DNA of 64,000 nt from Ptiloglossa arizonensis (GCF_051014685.1 NC_135048.1:26802543-26866542); one strand, 5' to 3'; shown: positions 43,061 through 54,349, counted from the stretch's first letter. Made by a program: numbers and translations. Notes: a model not told the origin generated them from the sequence alone.

Positions 43061-43929
43061 TACAAAACACTAATAAGTATCAATATCCCATTCAGAGAGA
43101 GTATTAACATTCTTGATTCTTTTAATATTATGCGTTCTTTCAATCACTTACGATACAACGCAAACAATACATAATTTTCAACATTGAAATCTCCTCTACT
43201 ATAAATGCACACAACTGCCCCCGGAACCTAACCCAAAATCACCCAATAAAAAGAAAAACGAAGATAATTAAACTTCAAGATACATTTCTATCGTCTCCCT
43301 TTCAAAGTACAAAATACAAGTCGATCTAAGAACAAGTCGAATCGTAATTCTTTCGAGGTAAAAAGAGTTTCCACTTTCCATATTCCGGTGGAACTCGTGC
43401 AAACAACGAAGTGCATCCTAGAAGCTCTTCCCAGACCCAGTCGCGGGACTCTTTCTCCACTTTCCATCGACGACGAGGCAGTAACGTTCATTGTTCACCG
43501 GGAACTTCTAGCAACAATTCACGTGCACCAGGTGACTCGTTTTATCGTTCGGGCCGTGATTTTTCCAAGAACGAAGAAGCTGACCGGTCGCACCTGTTTA
43601 TTCGTTTACGATCGACAACCGTGTTCCGCGGTGGCTCTCTCAAAAGAACCGACGAAACGCACCTGCACGGCTCACGGATCGTGACCCGCGGTTAGACTTA
43701 TCGCGTGTAATACCGATAGCACTGTTTGCACTAGCCGAGAAAGTTTCTTTACAACTGGCCGTTGTAATGGACGCGTACAGATTTCTCCCGCGGTTACTTT
43801 GCACGTACTTCGGACGAACGTCGTTCGAACCACGCGAATATTTGTACGAGGGTGATTCGAATGCGGAAGGGAAATTTTTTTTAAACGAATTTTACTAATA
43901 CGGGAACAATAATTTTTGTCCGAGTTAAG
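43061..43929. other. Unique sequence: AT-rich then CpG-rich
   Basis: AT-rich to about 43380, then more GC-rich. Plus-strand frames 43388-43684 and 43411-43695 overlap each other in different phases, and a minus frame runs 43672-43980. None has a recognisable motif. No repeat seen. Confidence 0.45.
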
Positions 43930-44690
43930 TCGTTCCCGAGAGAAATTCAAGCAGAGAACGAATGAGATGATGAAAACCATTTTGTGGAGAGATTCTTTTT
44001 TTAATACGATGAGGTAGAGACACGATCATTTTTATTCGAGTTAAGTTGATTTCGAGAAAGAATATCGATTATTTGTATAATAGTCATTTTGTGGAGAGAT
44101 TCTTTTTTTTTCATATGATGAATAGAGACACGATCATTTTTATTCGAGTTAAGTTGATTTCGAGAAAGAATTTCGATCATTTGTATAAAAATTATTTTGT
44201 GGAGAGATCCTTTTTTTTTAATATGAAGAATAAGGACACTATAATTTTGATTCGAGTTAAGTTGATTTCGAGAAAGAATATCGATTATTTGTATAAAAGT
44301 CATTTTGTAGAGAGATCCTTTTTTTTTAATATGATGAATAGAGACACGATAATTTTTATTCGAGTTAAGTTGATTTCGAGAAAGAATATCGATCATTTGT
44401 ATAAAAATTATTTTGTGGAGAGATTCTTTTTTTAATATGATGAATAAGGACACTATAATTTTTATTCGAGTTAAGTTGATTTCGAGAAAGAATATCGATC
44501 ATTTGTATAAAAATTATTTTGTGGAGAGATTCTTTTTTAATATGATGAATAAGGACACTATAATTTTTATTCGAGTTAAGTTGATTTCGAGAAAGAATAT
44601 CGAACATTTGTATAACGGCCATTTTGTGGAGAAATTCTTTTTTTAATACGATGGATACAAAGACAGTAATTTTGATTCGAGTTAAGTCAA
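43930..44690. repeat. Tandem array, unit 105-108 bp, 6-7 copies, open on both strands
   Basis: GAGTTAAGTTGATTTCGAGA occurs at 44038, 44146, 44254, 44362, 44468 and 44573 (periods 108, 108, 108, 106, 105). Related words near 43930 and 44680 mark the ends. Units continue AAAGAATATCGATCATTTGT, ATAAAAATTATTTTGTGGAG and AGATTC, followed by a T run and AATATGATGAATA. Because 108 is a multiple of three, frames stay open across several units on both strands (44046-44435 and 44413-44646 plus; 44001-44453 and 44365-44622 minus). Length changes in the T run (7-9 bases) break them. Confidence 0.95.
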
Positions 44691-46319
44691 TTCGAAGAAA
44701 AAGTTTCTTTTCTTTAAATAAATTTTATGGATATCCATCATCCATATACCTTCCATTTTGTAATTTTTTTATCGTCGATAAATTGATGCATCGATGACCG
44801 TTTTGCAATTTAGAAGAAAAAAAACAAAACTACGTCAAAAAGTTTGCATCCTTATCACCCAAACACTTATAAAGTTACCTAATGGACAAATAGTTTTCGC
44901 TGTTACACTTTCCGCGAAAGAATATTCTACAAACCCGTGCGTGATTATTAACATACGAACACCTTCGTACGTACGAATTTGATATGTAGTCGAACGAAGA
45001 ATCTTCGAGGAGGGAACAGTACCTATCACGTTCTGCTCTCCTGGAACTGTCGTTCACGACACCACGCACTTCGCACGAGGCTCGTCCACGCACACACGTG
45101 TGCGAGGCCCGCGCTGAACCGACCGGATATTGCGTCACGAAGTAGCTCTTCCGATTGTCACTCGTTATACTAATAAGTATTTCTTTTTTTTCCCCCAGCT
45201 CAATAGTTACATTTTTTTTTAACCTTCTCTGTATCGAAGACTTCTCGAACACATTCTGCTGGAAACATCTCACAAGAAACTTTAATTACCAAGTAAAGAG
45301 AAAGATAGAAAACAATATCACTTACAACAATGACAACGAACGAACTTGTAATCGACGTCGAATCTCGAGTTTATTGTACAGAAATTCTCGGTTCGATCAA
45401 AGAGGAAACAAACCCTATCTACGCACCGTGTGCACCAGAGTCTAGCAAGAAACTCTAATTAGAAGATGTGTGGGAAGAGTCGCGGAAGAAAAAGTATCAC
45501 TTCTTATAATTCCCACGGGGAAGAAACTTGGTAATTGGGTCCCGATTCTATTATCCTGAGATTCTCGGTTCCGTCAAAGGGTCGAGTAACCCTGTACGTG
45601 GATCTCGAGTGGCATTGTTCGGTGATAAACTATTTTCGAAGATCTCGTGGAATTCGTGGTGCGCGCGTGCTGCTTGATTTGCGCGAGAATAGCGATTTGA
45701 ACAATCTCCCTTTGCGCGATCGTCGCCGACTTTACCATCGATCTGTTTCACGTGTGACGTAGCCGAGCAGCGAGGGAAATTGTCCGGGTGCTTCTGCATC
45801 TCGTCGAGGGATGAGAAACCCTCCTACTTGTTCTGTTACTCTATTGCCCATCGTGGCGCGAAATAATCGACCCTGGTGTCCAGAAATCGGTACCGATTCG
45901 TTCGTCGAACGTCACCTGTGATTTCTATCGGGTCGAGTCGCGAGCATGCAGTTTTCCGTACAGGTAGAAACGCAGGTGTAAAAAGAGACATTCGAGATTA
46001 GATCAGGACCTCAGTAAACGGTGGAGATCAAATACTGTACCCGGTTTGGAAAATAAAAAATGGAGGTAACAGAACAACATACTCGGCGCGTTATCTTACA
46101 CGAGCTCGAAGCAGGGGAATTACGCAACCGTGGTATTAATAATTATGCGAACTACGCGGAGAAGAATTGTCTCAATTGTGACTTATAAAGCTTGCGTACA
46201 GTTTTTCAAACGATCTTCTATTATGGTCGCTTACAAATGTACTCGCTACTTACGAACGAAATTACGATTCAGAGAACCGGTTGCTCGATTCGCCTCTGTA
46301 GTAAATATGTTAACGAAAA
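44691..46319. other. Unique sequence, CpG-rich between 44960 and 46000
   Basis: Contains GTACGTACGAATTTGATATG near 44970 and a CGCACACACGTGTGCGAGG palindrome-like word near 45089. Two loosely similar pieces (TTCTCGGTTCGATCAAAGAGG near 45385 and TTCTCGGTTCCGTCAAAGGGT near 45563) lie 180 bp apart. Opposed frames (44875-45273 and 45551-45799 minus; 45155-45445 and 45535-45762 plus) show no domain. No gene recognised. Confidence 0.45.
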
Positions 46320-46830
46320 GACTCATAATGAATTATTCTTGGCAAACGACTCAACGCGTAATACCTTCTCGAACTTATCTTCCGCTATTCCCCTTTACGG
46401 ATCCACCGTCTTCGAAGAAACTCACCGTTCGGGGACTCGATTGCTTAAAATCGATGCTACATTGATACAAAGATTCGAAGAATCAATTTCTTCTCGATGA
46501 ACGACTCAACGCGCGATACATTCACGAACTTCTACCGTTTCTTTTTACAAATCGACCACCTTGGAAGAAACTCACCATTCGGAGACTCGATTCTTAAAAT
46601 CACTGCTTCATTAATATAAAGATTCGAAGAATTAATTTCTTCTCGATAACGTGTAATACCTTCTCGAACCTATCCTTTACTATTCCCTTCACGCTACCTT
46701 CAAAGGTACCTACCTTTCTTAGACTCGATTCCTCAAATCGAACCCTCCCTACATTACATAAAAAAAAAAAACTCTTCCAACAAAGTAATTTCTTCTCTGT
46801 AAACGACTCAACAATCGACAATAAACGTCT
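46320..46830. repeat. Diverged tandem repeats, unit about 160-170 bp, about 3 copies
   Basis: ATTCTTGGCAAACGACTCAA near 46332, TTCTTCTCGATGAACGACTC near 46489 and ATTTCTTCTCGATAACG near 46636 open units. These continue ACCTTCTCGAACTTATC or a variant, GAAGAAACTCACC, GGAGACTCGATT and TTAAAATC. Old copies with many substitutions. Confidence 0.7.
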
Positions 46831-47934
46831 GGAAACTCAAAAATTTTCATCGCCGATTCGCGTACAAATAATCCCCGAGCAGGTAGCATTATCTCTCTAT
46901 CTCTCTGTCTATCTGTCTTCAATATGCAAGGAAACAGCCGAAAAGAAAAAAAAGGAAAGTTAACAACGGTGTAGCTGCGGGCGCGTGCGAAGGACTCTTA
47001 TTGTCCCGCTACCCCTGAACTTCGACCCGTAGCATCTCCGGCATGGTGACGGCTCGAAGGTTATCCATCGACCCTCGAAATCGAGGTTGTTATACCTACT
47101 ACGGTGTACCGGGAGCCCGCAGGACACGGCCCGTCTCGATGAGGCCAGCGGCGATGAGCGAAGCGACAGAATAATCAGCGCGGTGGGACGTCGCCTCGGT
47201 ACAAGCGGATACGCAGGTGCGGAACAGAGTCTGCCCGCGGGGCCCACGGCGCGCGTATAATCGATTAATCGATTGTGCGGTCATCGATGCCAGCGGGGGC
47301 AAACGGGAGGGGGCGGTGGATGGAAAGAGTAGTCCGATGGCAGCCAGCGTCGAACGACGAGCAGAGAGGAGAGGAGTGGAGAGGAGTGGAGCGCTCAGCG
47401 CCGCGGTATTCGAGCTCGCGTCCCAACAATTAGCCTGAGAACGAACGGAGCGGAGCTAGCGATTTGTCGCGACAAGATTTATAGCTTCATACATCGGGAG
47501 AAGGTCCTCCTCTGCGTTGTGGTACCCCTCGCGGATCGGCTGGCTTCGTACCCTCCGCGACTACGACCCATACGCGGCGTTCCGCCGCGCACAATCGAGC
47601 GACCGATGGAGGAGGAGGAGGGGGAGGTCTCCACGGCCCTATCTCCCCTCCCCCCACCCCTGTTCCTGTGCGTGCCGTCCCTGCGCGGTTTGACGGCCGT
47701 AGACTCGGTGTCTCTCCCTTTAACCGCGGATCTTCAACGAGATCAGCGAGATCCATCTTGCTCGCCTGTCCGAGGGACCCTCCTTAACCGTGACCTACCG
47801 GAATGCCTCGAGAAAGGAGACGACGGGTGGTGTATCTGTCGATCGCCACCGGTTTCCGGTTCGTCGTTCGAGGGCGAGGTGAGGGAGAAACGGTGGAGAC
47901 GGATTCTTCGGAGTGCGATTATTGCACGGAAGTG
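46831..47934. other. CpG-rich block with short GGAGA repeats and a 167-codon open frame
   Basis: A CT/GT tract lies at 46889-46918. GAGAGGAGAGGAGTGGAGAG, followed by GAGTGGAG, near 47361 is a short direct repeat. The plus frame 47519-48022 opens with a Pro-rich stretch and EEEEGE from a GGAGGAGGAGG tract and runs into the next array at its 3' end. It has no recognised domain, and a minus frame (47487-47756) covers its first half. Not called as a gene. A CpG-island promoter would be a possible alternative. Confidence 0.45.
47259..47274. promoter_or_regulatory. 16-bp perfect palindrome AATCGATTAATCGATT
   Basis: The word is its own reverse complement and combines ATCGAT and ATTAAT cores, the kind of sequence bound by Cut/Onecut or paired homeodomain proteins in general. 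It stands in GC-rich surroundings, so it is not a product of local AT content. Function is inference. Confidence 0.3.
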
Positions 47935-48990
47935 GAAACGTTCGATCAACTTGGGAAGGTGCAATGGAAATTGCGCGAGTTGCTCTTGGGGGGGTATGTA
48001 CAGGTGGGAGTTGGAAAGATGACTTGTGGGTTGAGAAAAGTGTGATATTGTAGGTAAAGGGAAGGTTGATAGGAGTAATTTTTGTTGAGTGCAATGGAAA
48101 TGCGCCAATTGTTTGTTTTGAGATGTATGTACAGGTGAGAGTTGGAAAAATGACTTCTGAGCTGAGAACAATGTGATACTGTAGACAAAGGGAAGGTGGA
48201 CGGGAGTAATTTTTGTTAAGTGCAATAGAAATGCGCGAATTATTTCTTCTGAGACGTATGTACAGGTGAGAGTTGGAAAAATGACTTCTGGATTGAGAAG
48301 AGTGTGATATTGTAGGCAAAGAGACAGGAGCAATTTTTGTTGAGTGCAATGGAAATGCGCGAATTGTTCGTTCTAAGGAGTATGTACAGGTGGGAGTTGG
48401 AAAGATGACATTTGACTTGAGAAGAATGCGATGCTATAGGCAAAGGGACAGGAGCAATTTCTTTTTAGTGCAATGGAAATGCACGAGTTGCTCGTTCTGG
48501 GAGGTATGTACAGGTGAAAGTTGGAAAAATGACTTCTGGATTGAGAAGAATATGATGTTATAGGCAAAGGGAAGGTGGACAGGAGCAATTTTTGTTGAGT
48601 GCAATGGAAATGCGTGAATTGTTCGTTCTGGGACGTATGTACAGGTGAGAGTTGGAAAAATGACTTCTGGATTGAGAAGAATATGATACTGTAGGTAAAG
48701 GGAAGGTGGACAGGAGCAATTTTTAATGAGTGCAATGGAAATTCGCAAGTTGTTCGTTCTGAGATGTATGTACAGGTGAGAGTTGGAAAAATGACTTCTG
48801 GGTTGAGAAGAATGTGATTCTATTGACAAAAGAAATGTAGACAGGAGCAATTTTTGTTGAGTGCAATGGAAATGCGCGAATTGTTCGTTCTAGGGGGTAT
48901 GTACAGGTGAGAGCTGGAAAGATGGCATCTGACTTGAGAAGAATGTGATTCTGTGGACAAAAGGAACGTAGACAGGAGCAATTTTTATCG
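47935..48990. repeat. Tandem array, unit about 125-131 bp, 8 copies, each with CAGGTGAG-like word
   Basis: ATGTACAGGTGAGAGTTGGA or a variant occurs near 47996, 48127, 48257, 48381, 48507, 48638, 48769 and 48899. Units also carry AAAATGACTTCTG, TTGAGAAGAATGTGATACTG, GGCAAAGGGAAGGTGGACAG and GAGCAATTTTTGTTGAGTGC, then AATGGAAATGCGCGAATTG. Minus-strand frames (47743-48333, 47795-48349, 48373-48735, 48434-48850) read through several units in different phases, giving repeated LCLQYHTLLNPEVIFPTLTC-like peptides. The overlap of phases argues against coding. Confidence 0.95.
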
Positions 48991-50594
48991 AGTAAGAGAG
49001 ACTAAAATGTTTGATTCGATATCGCAATTATTTCCAGAGGTCACCTTCTCAAGTTGGTACAGTACCATGACACTGAGAATTTTTTTGGAGCATTCTTCGA
49101 GGAAAAAGAGAACTCGTAGAAATTTTCTAGAGAACTGGTCATAGAATGAAAGATCAGTTGACTTTGAGAGATGTAATGGGAGCAAGTAAGATAAGGGTAC
49201 CAGTGGTTGAATATTTAAGAGGGTATATTGTTACTCGAAAGTTTATGGTACTCTTTGAGGTAAGGAAGGACCACTAGGGATTCTCCAGAGGACTGTTATA
49301 GTGCTAGAAGGAAAGTCCGGGTAATTTTAGAAGCTATAATGAGAATGACAATTAAGAAAATTTTTTTCAGCCACGTATATACATACGTACGTTACAAATG
49401 GCGCTGCGGGCGGTCGATTAAAAGGCCATTTTTAACGAGTTTCGTTGGTTTCGCAAGGATCTCGGCATCGAAAATAAAGACATCAAAATTTCTTTGGACC
49501 CGGTTGTTCCAGGGCTCTGTAATTTCGTACCGATGGAACCAAAGTAATAAAAATAACACGGAAATATCGTTTCTCTCGTTCGCTCGCGTTTTTGTCCCTC
49601 GTTTCGTGTATTTTTAGCTCGACTTGCGGAAGAGATCGAAGTTTTTGCGCCATTATTAGGCACGAAACGCGATTAGGTTAATAACGGCAGCTAGCCGTAC
49701 ATCGCCATTATACCGTACACTTAACGTTACTTTCCTTTCTTTGCTCGATACTGTATCATTATTTCTTTTTTCTTTCGTCTCGATGCAATAAAGCATCGTA
49801 TTAACGTTACAAAACCGTAATTCCACGATTAAAACGATAACTCGGTGTTTAGTAGAATCTCGCCCGGTCTCTTTTTCTCGATGGTTCACCGTAAGCGTGC
49901 TCCTCGATCCACGAATCGAAATCATAGTTACGCTAGCGCGCGGTTAGGCTCGCGACGAAACTCAATCGCCGGCTCGCGGCAAAGAAACCGCTCGATTTAT
50001 GTTCGAGGACCCTCGTAAACCGAGCGTCGAAATCGGATCGATCGCGAATACCTTTCCCAAGCGCGAATCGCGTTGCGTTCGCCTCGCGCGAGTCACGGGC
50101 GAGCACGGTTTCGGGGCGTAATTGTAGCGAATCGGCCGTGACGATAAGCGTGCACTCGCGCGATATTCGTCGGGTCGTTGCAGCGGCCGCCTTTTAATAA
50201 CTACAGAGAGGTTTAGTGTCGGCGGTAACGCCAATCTAATCTACCTCTTACACCGGGAACACCTACACGCCTAACAGGAAGTGTATATACCCTTCCTACG
50301 GTGCATTATCCTTATTTACGCCGCTCTCGATATTATATTGCCGATAGGTCTTTATCTACGCCCGTCGTTGGTCGTGAAGCGAACGTTTCGCGCCCGCTCG
50401 CGCGCGCGCGAAACCTGTGGAATAAAAACGAAAACGTCCAACTCCGTAGAGGGGCAGGGGGAGGGGGGCGTCAAGGGGGGGATTTATACCGCGTACAGCG
50501 GCGAATTCTCCTACGATCTCCGGTTACACTGATGCGGAGGTAGATACAACGCGCGGTGAAACAAGTGTAAAGACCGCTGTAAAGCGTGGTAATT
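48991..50594. other. Unique sequence, strongly CpG-rich from 49380
   Basis: 48991-49370 is AT-rich without repeats. The CpG-rich part has GGTCGATTAAAAGGCCATTTT near 49419, AGGTTAATAACGGCAGCTAGC near 49674 (TAAT core beside CAGCTA), CGGCCGCCTTTTAATAACT near 50185 and a G-rich GGGGCAGGGGGAGGGGGGCG tract near 50452. Frames 49962-50234 (minus) and 50281-50532 (plus) are Arg-rich and featureless. Candidate regulatory DNA, unproven. Confidence 0.45.
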
Positions 50595-50634
50595 ATGCGA
50601 TACACCGAGGGGGGCCCCCCTCGATGTATCGCAT
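50595..50634. repeat. 40-bp near-perfect palindrome at an array border
   Basis: Arms 50595-50614 and 50615-50634 are reverse complements except for one position (ACACCGAG versus CTCGATGT). The centre is GGGGGGCCCCCC. The right arm is the start of the first tandem unit, and the left arm is the inverted copy of that start. The array therefore begins with an inverted fragment of its own unit. Confidence 0.95.
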
Positions 50635-51225
50635 GGTGGTTGACGCGAGCTCGTCAACTTCCATTATCACGGAAGAAAGAGACGATCGATGTACATTGTC
50701 TCAGGATCCTTCCAAAATGGAAGGCACATGACCCTTCTTAAATGTTTAGACCAAAATGGGGGGCCCCCCTCGATGTATCGCACAGTGCTTGACGCGAGCT
50801 CGTAAACTTCCATTATCACAGAAGACAAAGACGATCGATGCACGTCGTTTCACGATTCTTCCAAAATGGAGCGCACGTGACGCCCCTTAAACGTTTAGAC
50901 CAAAAAGGGGGGCCCCCTCGATGTATCGCGCAGTGGTAGATGCGAGTTCGTCAATTTCCACAGAGAAAAAAGGGACGATCGATATGCGTCGTCTCGTAGA
51001 CGCGGATCCTTCCAAAATAGCGCGCACGTGACCCCCCTCAAACGTTTCGACCAAAAAGGGGGGCCCCCCTCGATATATCGCGCATCGGTAGACGCGAGCT
51101 CGTCAATTTCCACACAGAAAAAAGAAACGATGTGCGTCGTCTTGTGAACGAAGATCCTTCCAAAATGGCGCGCACGTGACCCCCCTTAAACATTTCGACC
51201 AAAAAGGGGGGCGTACGACCCATCG
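50611..51225. repeat. Tandem array, unit about 149 bp, 4 copies, each starting with G6C6-type palindrome
   Basis: GGGGGGCCCCCCTCGATGTA type words lie at 50609, 50758, 50907 and 51058, with a truncated fifth at 51206. Units continue ATCGC, GACGCGAGCTCGTCAA, TTTCCA, GACGATCGAT, GATCCTTCCAAAATGG, CGCACGTGACCCCCCTTAAA and CGTTTAGACCAAAA. Another GGGGGGCCCCCC stands alone at 51343. The short minus-strand frames here repeat the same peptide per unit. Confidence 0.95.
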
Positions 51226-52435
51226 CGAAAAAAGAAACGACCCAGAGGGGGCACCGGCGATTTAATTGCGCGGCAATATTTCTTCTATGGAAGTTATCGC
51301 GGGGTACCGCGCACGTGCCGGGGTACGATGGGTGCCCTAATGGGGGGCCCCCCGTTGGCGCGTCGCCGGATTCGAATATTTTCGAGCTCGCGCGGTCTCT
51401 TACGTGCTCTCCTATCTAAATGCGATTCTCCGTTATCTAACCCGTTGTCCGGACTCATCACCGGTGCCCCGTGTCTCTCTTACTTACAAACCACCGACCC
51501 GAAGGAAGGAAGCTGCGAAACGCCAACAGAAGAGGACGACGAAGACGAAGACGAAGACGAAGAAGAAGAAGAAAAGGAAGGGCGAAGACGCGACAAAGAA
51601 GAAGCGAGGGGGCCCCCGAGAGACCGAGAGCGAAAACTTTTCTCCATTCGTACCCCGAGAGAAACGTATACACGTAGGCACATCGCTCCCCGCACCCCCC
51701 CTACTCCAACGGTCGGTCGGTCAGTTCTCCACTTTAACGTCCGCTCTGTCTTCTCTCCCTTCTGCTTCTCTGTTCCTCGCCCCCTCTCCCCCCGCGCCCC
51801 CCTCGGTTGCGCCGTAGCGCGTCCGTACGTTGTACTACGTTCCAAGCGTATATACACGTGGGGGCCCCCGGCGTACGTTTCCCCTCCCTCCCCGTACCCC
51901 TCCCCGTTGGCCGTGCTCCTCCCGGGTTTCTTTGCCGCCGGAGATCGAGATGCAAAGGAGACCCGCGCCGCTTTTAAACTCGCCGCCGCGAAGCGGATAA
52001 ATTCGCCCGGGTCCCTCGATCTATTAATTCGAGCCGCCGTTGCATTCCAGCGGGGTCTCGACCGCTGTGGGGGCTCCCTCGACTCCTCGCGACCTTCCTG
52101 CTTTCTCGCGATTGCGGCCCGCCGTACGCCGCGCGAGCGCACCGCCGCGTACGCCTGTATCGGCTGTACGCGAGCGTACACGCGACAGCTACGCCGCCGT
52201 TTCCTTTTTTACCATTTTTTTTTCTTCCGCTTCCCCCCTCCTCCTGCCCCTCTTACTCCTCGCTGCCCGGCCGCGTCTGGCTGGAGGGGGTCCGGAGGGA
52301 GGGAGGGGGAGGGGGAATCGGACGACTCGTTCACCCCGGATCGAACAGCGGGAATCGAGAGCGCGACACGGTTTTCGCGACCCGGGTACCCCGGGCGAAT
52401 CGACGCGTCGACGACGCGAATCGATGAGCGAGGGG
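51226..52435. other. Strongly GC-rich block with a 400-codon open frame, probably non-coding
   Basis: The frame 51328-52530 (plus) is the longest in the window. Its start lies by a lone copy of the array palindrome and its last 30 codons lie in the next tandem array. Its acidic run (EEDDEDEDEDEEEEEKEG) comes from a GAC/GAA tract at 51531-51585. A 233-codon minus frame (51480-52181) and three plus frames overlap it, as expected in stop-poor DNA. I see no domain, signal peptide or conserved motif. A CpG-island promoter or 5' exon is possible. A pyrimidine-rich stretch follows at 52200-52265. Confidence 0.45.
51531..51585 (+). repeat. GAC/GAA triplet microsatellite
   Basis: GACGACGAAGACGAAGACGA followed by AGACGAAGAAGAAGAAGAAA. 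A simple purine-rich triplet repeat within the GC-rich block. Confidence 0.93.
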
Positions 52436-53330
52436 GCATACGTGAAATACGCGGCGAACGAAAGTTGGTTGCTACCGAGGAGGATAACTATCGAGTTTGT
52501 AAGGTAGCGAGGGAACTTGGAAATTTTTGAAAAATTAGATTTCTTTTTAAGAGGTTTGTACATTTTTAGGGGGGGACCCGTGAAAATGTAGAGCGAACGA
52601 GAGTTGGTCACAGTGGAAGAAGATAACGATCGAGTTTAGAAGATGACGAGGAGCTTGAAAATTTTTGAAAATTTAGATTTTTTTGAAAGTTTAAACATTT
52701 GGAGGGGGGCACCTGTGAAAATGCGCGACAAACGACAATTGGTCGCAATTGAGGACGACAACGATCAAATGTGCAAGATGACGAGGGAACTTGATAATTT
52801 TGGAAAAATTAGACTTTTTTAAGGTTTGTAAATTTTTAGGGGGGCACCTATGAAAATGCGCGGCAAACGAGAGTTAATCGCATTCGAAGAAGACAACAAT
52901 CGAGTTTGTAAGGTGACGAAGGAACTTTGGGAATTTTTGAAAATTTAGATTTTTTTTAAAGTTTGTACATTTTTAGGGGGGCACACCGTGAAAATGTGCG
53001 GCAAATGAAAGTTGCTCACAGTCGAAGAAGACAACAATCGAGTTTGTCAGGTGACGAGGGAGCTTTGGTAATTTTTTAAAAATTAGATTTGTTTTTGAGG
53101 TTTGTAAATTTGGGAGAGGGGGGGGGGCACTCGTGAAAATACGCGATGAATAAAAGTTGGTCGTTACTGAGGACAATAAATATAGCGTTTGTGAAAGTGA
53201 CGAGGGAACTTGATAATTTTTGGAAAGTTAGATTTTTATTATGGTTTATAAATTTATAGGAAGACCTCGAGAAACAGACAGGGAACGAAAAACTAATCAT
53301 AGTCGAAGATGATAATTTCGAATTGAATCT
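52436..53330. repeat. Tandem array, unit about 137 bp, 6 copies
   Basis: GTGAAAATG(C/T)G(C/A)GGCAAA type words lie near 52441, 52580, 52715, 52850, 52987 and 53134. Each unit continues GAGAGTTGGTCGCA, GAAGAAGACAACAATCGAGT, TTGTAAGGTGACGAGGGAAC, TTTTTGAAAATTTAGATTTT, TTGTACATTTTTAGGGGGG and CACC. The first unit (52436-52560) merges with the GC-rich block, and the last (53200-53330) is decayed. Confidence 0.95.
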
Positions 53331-54349
53331 ACGAAAGAGAATTTCGTTTTAGAGGAAAATTTTGCACGTTTCTAAGAAAGACCTCGAGAAAGGTATCGGG
53401 CAATTTTTGCATCAATACTTAATTCGGCAAATAAGGTCGACAAAGTGTATACAGGTGAATATTTAACGAAAACTTATAATAGATAAAATCTTGAACAACC
53501 ACTCGGGTGATTTCAATACTTAACGAACTCGGAGGCTTTAACGATATCGTGTTTTATTTTCCCAGAAACCATACGTAGAACCATTCGAAGACTGATTTTC
53601 AGAAGCTCTTCCACACGTAGAAATTTATCACCGTAATAAGAAGTAAAGAAATTCTTTTTTCCCATTTCCGTTCCGCGTGTATTGTAATCGCGTCTCCGTA
53701 GAAGTAACTCTCGTTCGTGTACTCACTGGAATAATTGCAAGCTGCGTTTCGATACAAACGGTGTCCAAGACACAAGAGTCTTCGGCGTAACGGAAAAATA
53801 GTTTCGACGTTTTAACGAATCGTGGCTCGCGCAACAGCGGTAATACCCGTATGCCAAGCTTTTTTCGCAATTAGACAACAATGTCGAAGAATACGGCGCG
53901 TAGTGAACGAGGTAAAGGAGAGACCCTACAGCTGCGCGTTTGATCGCGGCGCGACGCATGTTCGATAATCGAAGGGTATCCCCCTGTCAGATGCCATTTT
54001 ACCTCGCGCGACATTTTTTCATTGGACGCTAGGAGTCCTCGACCGGTGCTCACCCGTTACCGTATAGGGCCTATAAAATCCCTCGTGTTGCTTCGTTGAG
54101 AGGCACTTTGTAATGTAAAACACCGGAGTATCCAGTCACGGTCGAAGAACTGGATTAAATTTCAAATACAGTCGAACCGTGTCCTCGGAAAGTATGGATG
54201 GAAAGGTTCAAAAGTTGAAAGAAAAATGTGAAACGTGTGTTTCTTAGATCCAGAATAATTCCAACCTGATCTCTTATCTCTCGAGTTATCGAATACGGAG
54301 GATGGAGAAGCTCTGGACTTCTGTTTCTGGAGATTAGAAGAAGGTTTAC
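53331..54349. other. Unique sequence with CpG-rich middle and a TATA-like word
   Basis: 53331-53640 has GGTGATTTCAATACTTAACG near 53506, an inverse relative of the ATTGAARTCACC word noted in the findings. TATAAAAT at 54072-54079 in GGCCTATAAAATCCCTCG is followed about 30 bp on by GGCACTTTG. It could be a core promoter, but no convincing frame follows. Minus frames 53628-53870, 53723-53959 and 53871-54053 overlap and are featureless. Confidence 0.4.

Noticed and set aside
44001..44453. 150-codon minus and 129-codon plus frames in the 108-bp array
   Set aside because: Open on both strands only because the period is a multiple of three. T-run length changes break both.
47519..48022. 167-codon plus-strand frame with Pro-rich and acidic stretches
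   Set aside because: It spans the border between CpG-rich sequence and a tandem array, its acidic run is a GGA tract, and no domain is visible.
47743..48850. Minus-strand repeat-protein frames of 120-196 codons
   Set aside because: Several overlapping phases are open at once over the same array. The peptides are simple translations of the 130-bp unit.
51328..52530. 400-codon open frame as a protein-coding gene
   Set aside because: It starts by a lone repeat palindrome, ends in a tandem array, is overlapped by a 233-codon frame on the other strand, and its product is low-complexity without any domain.
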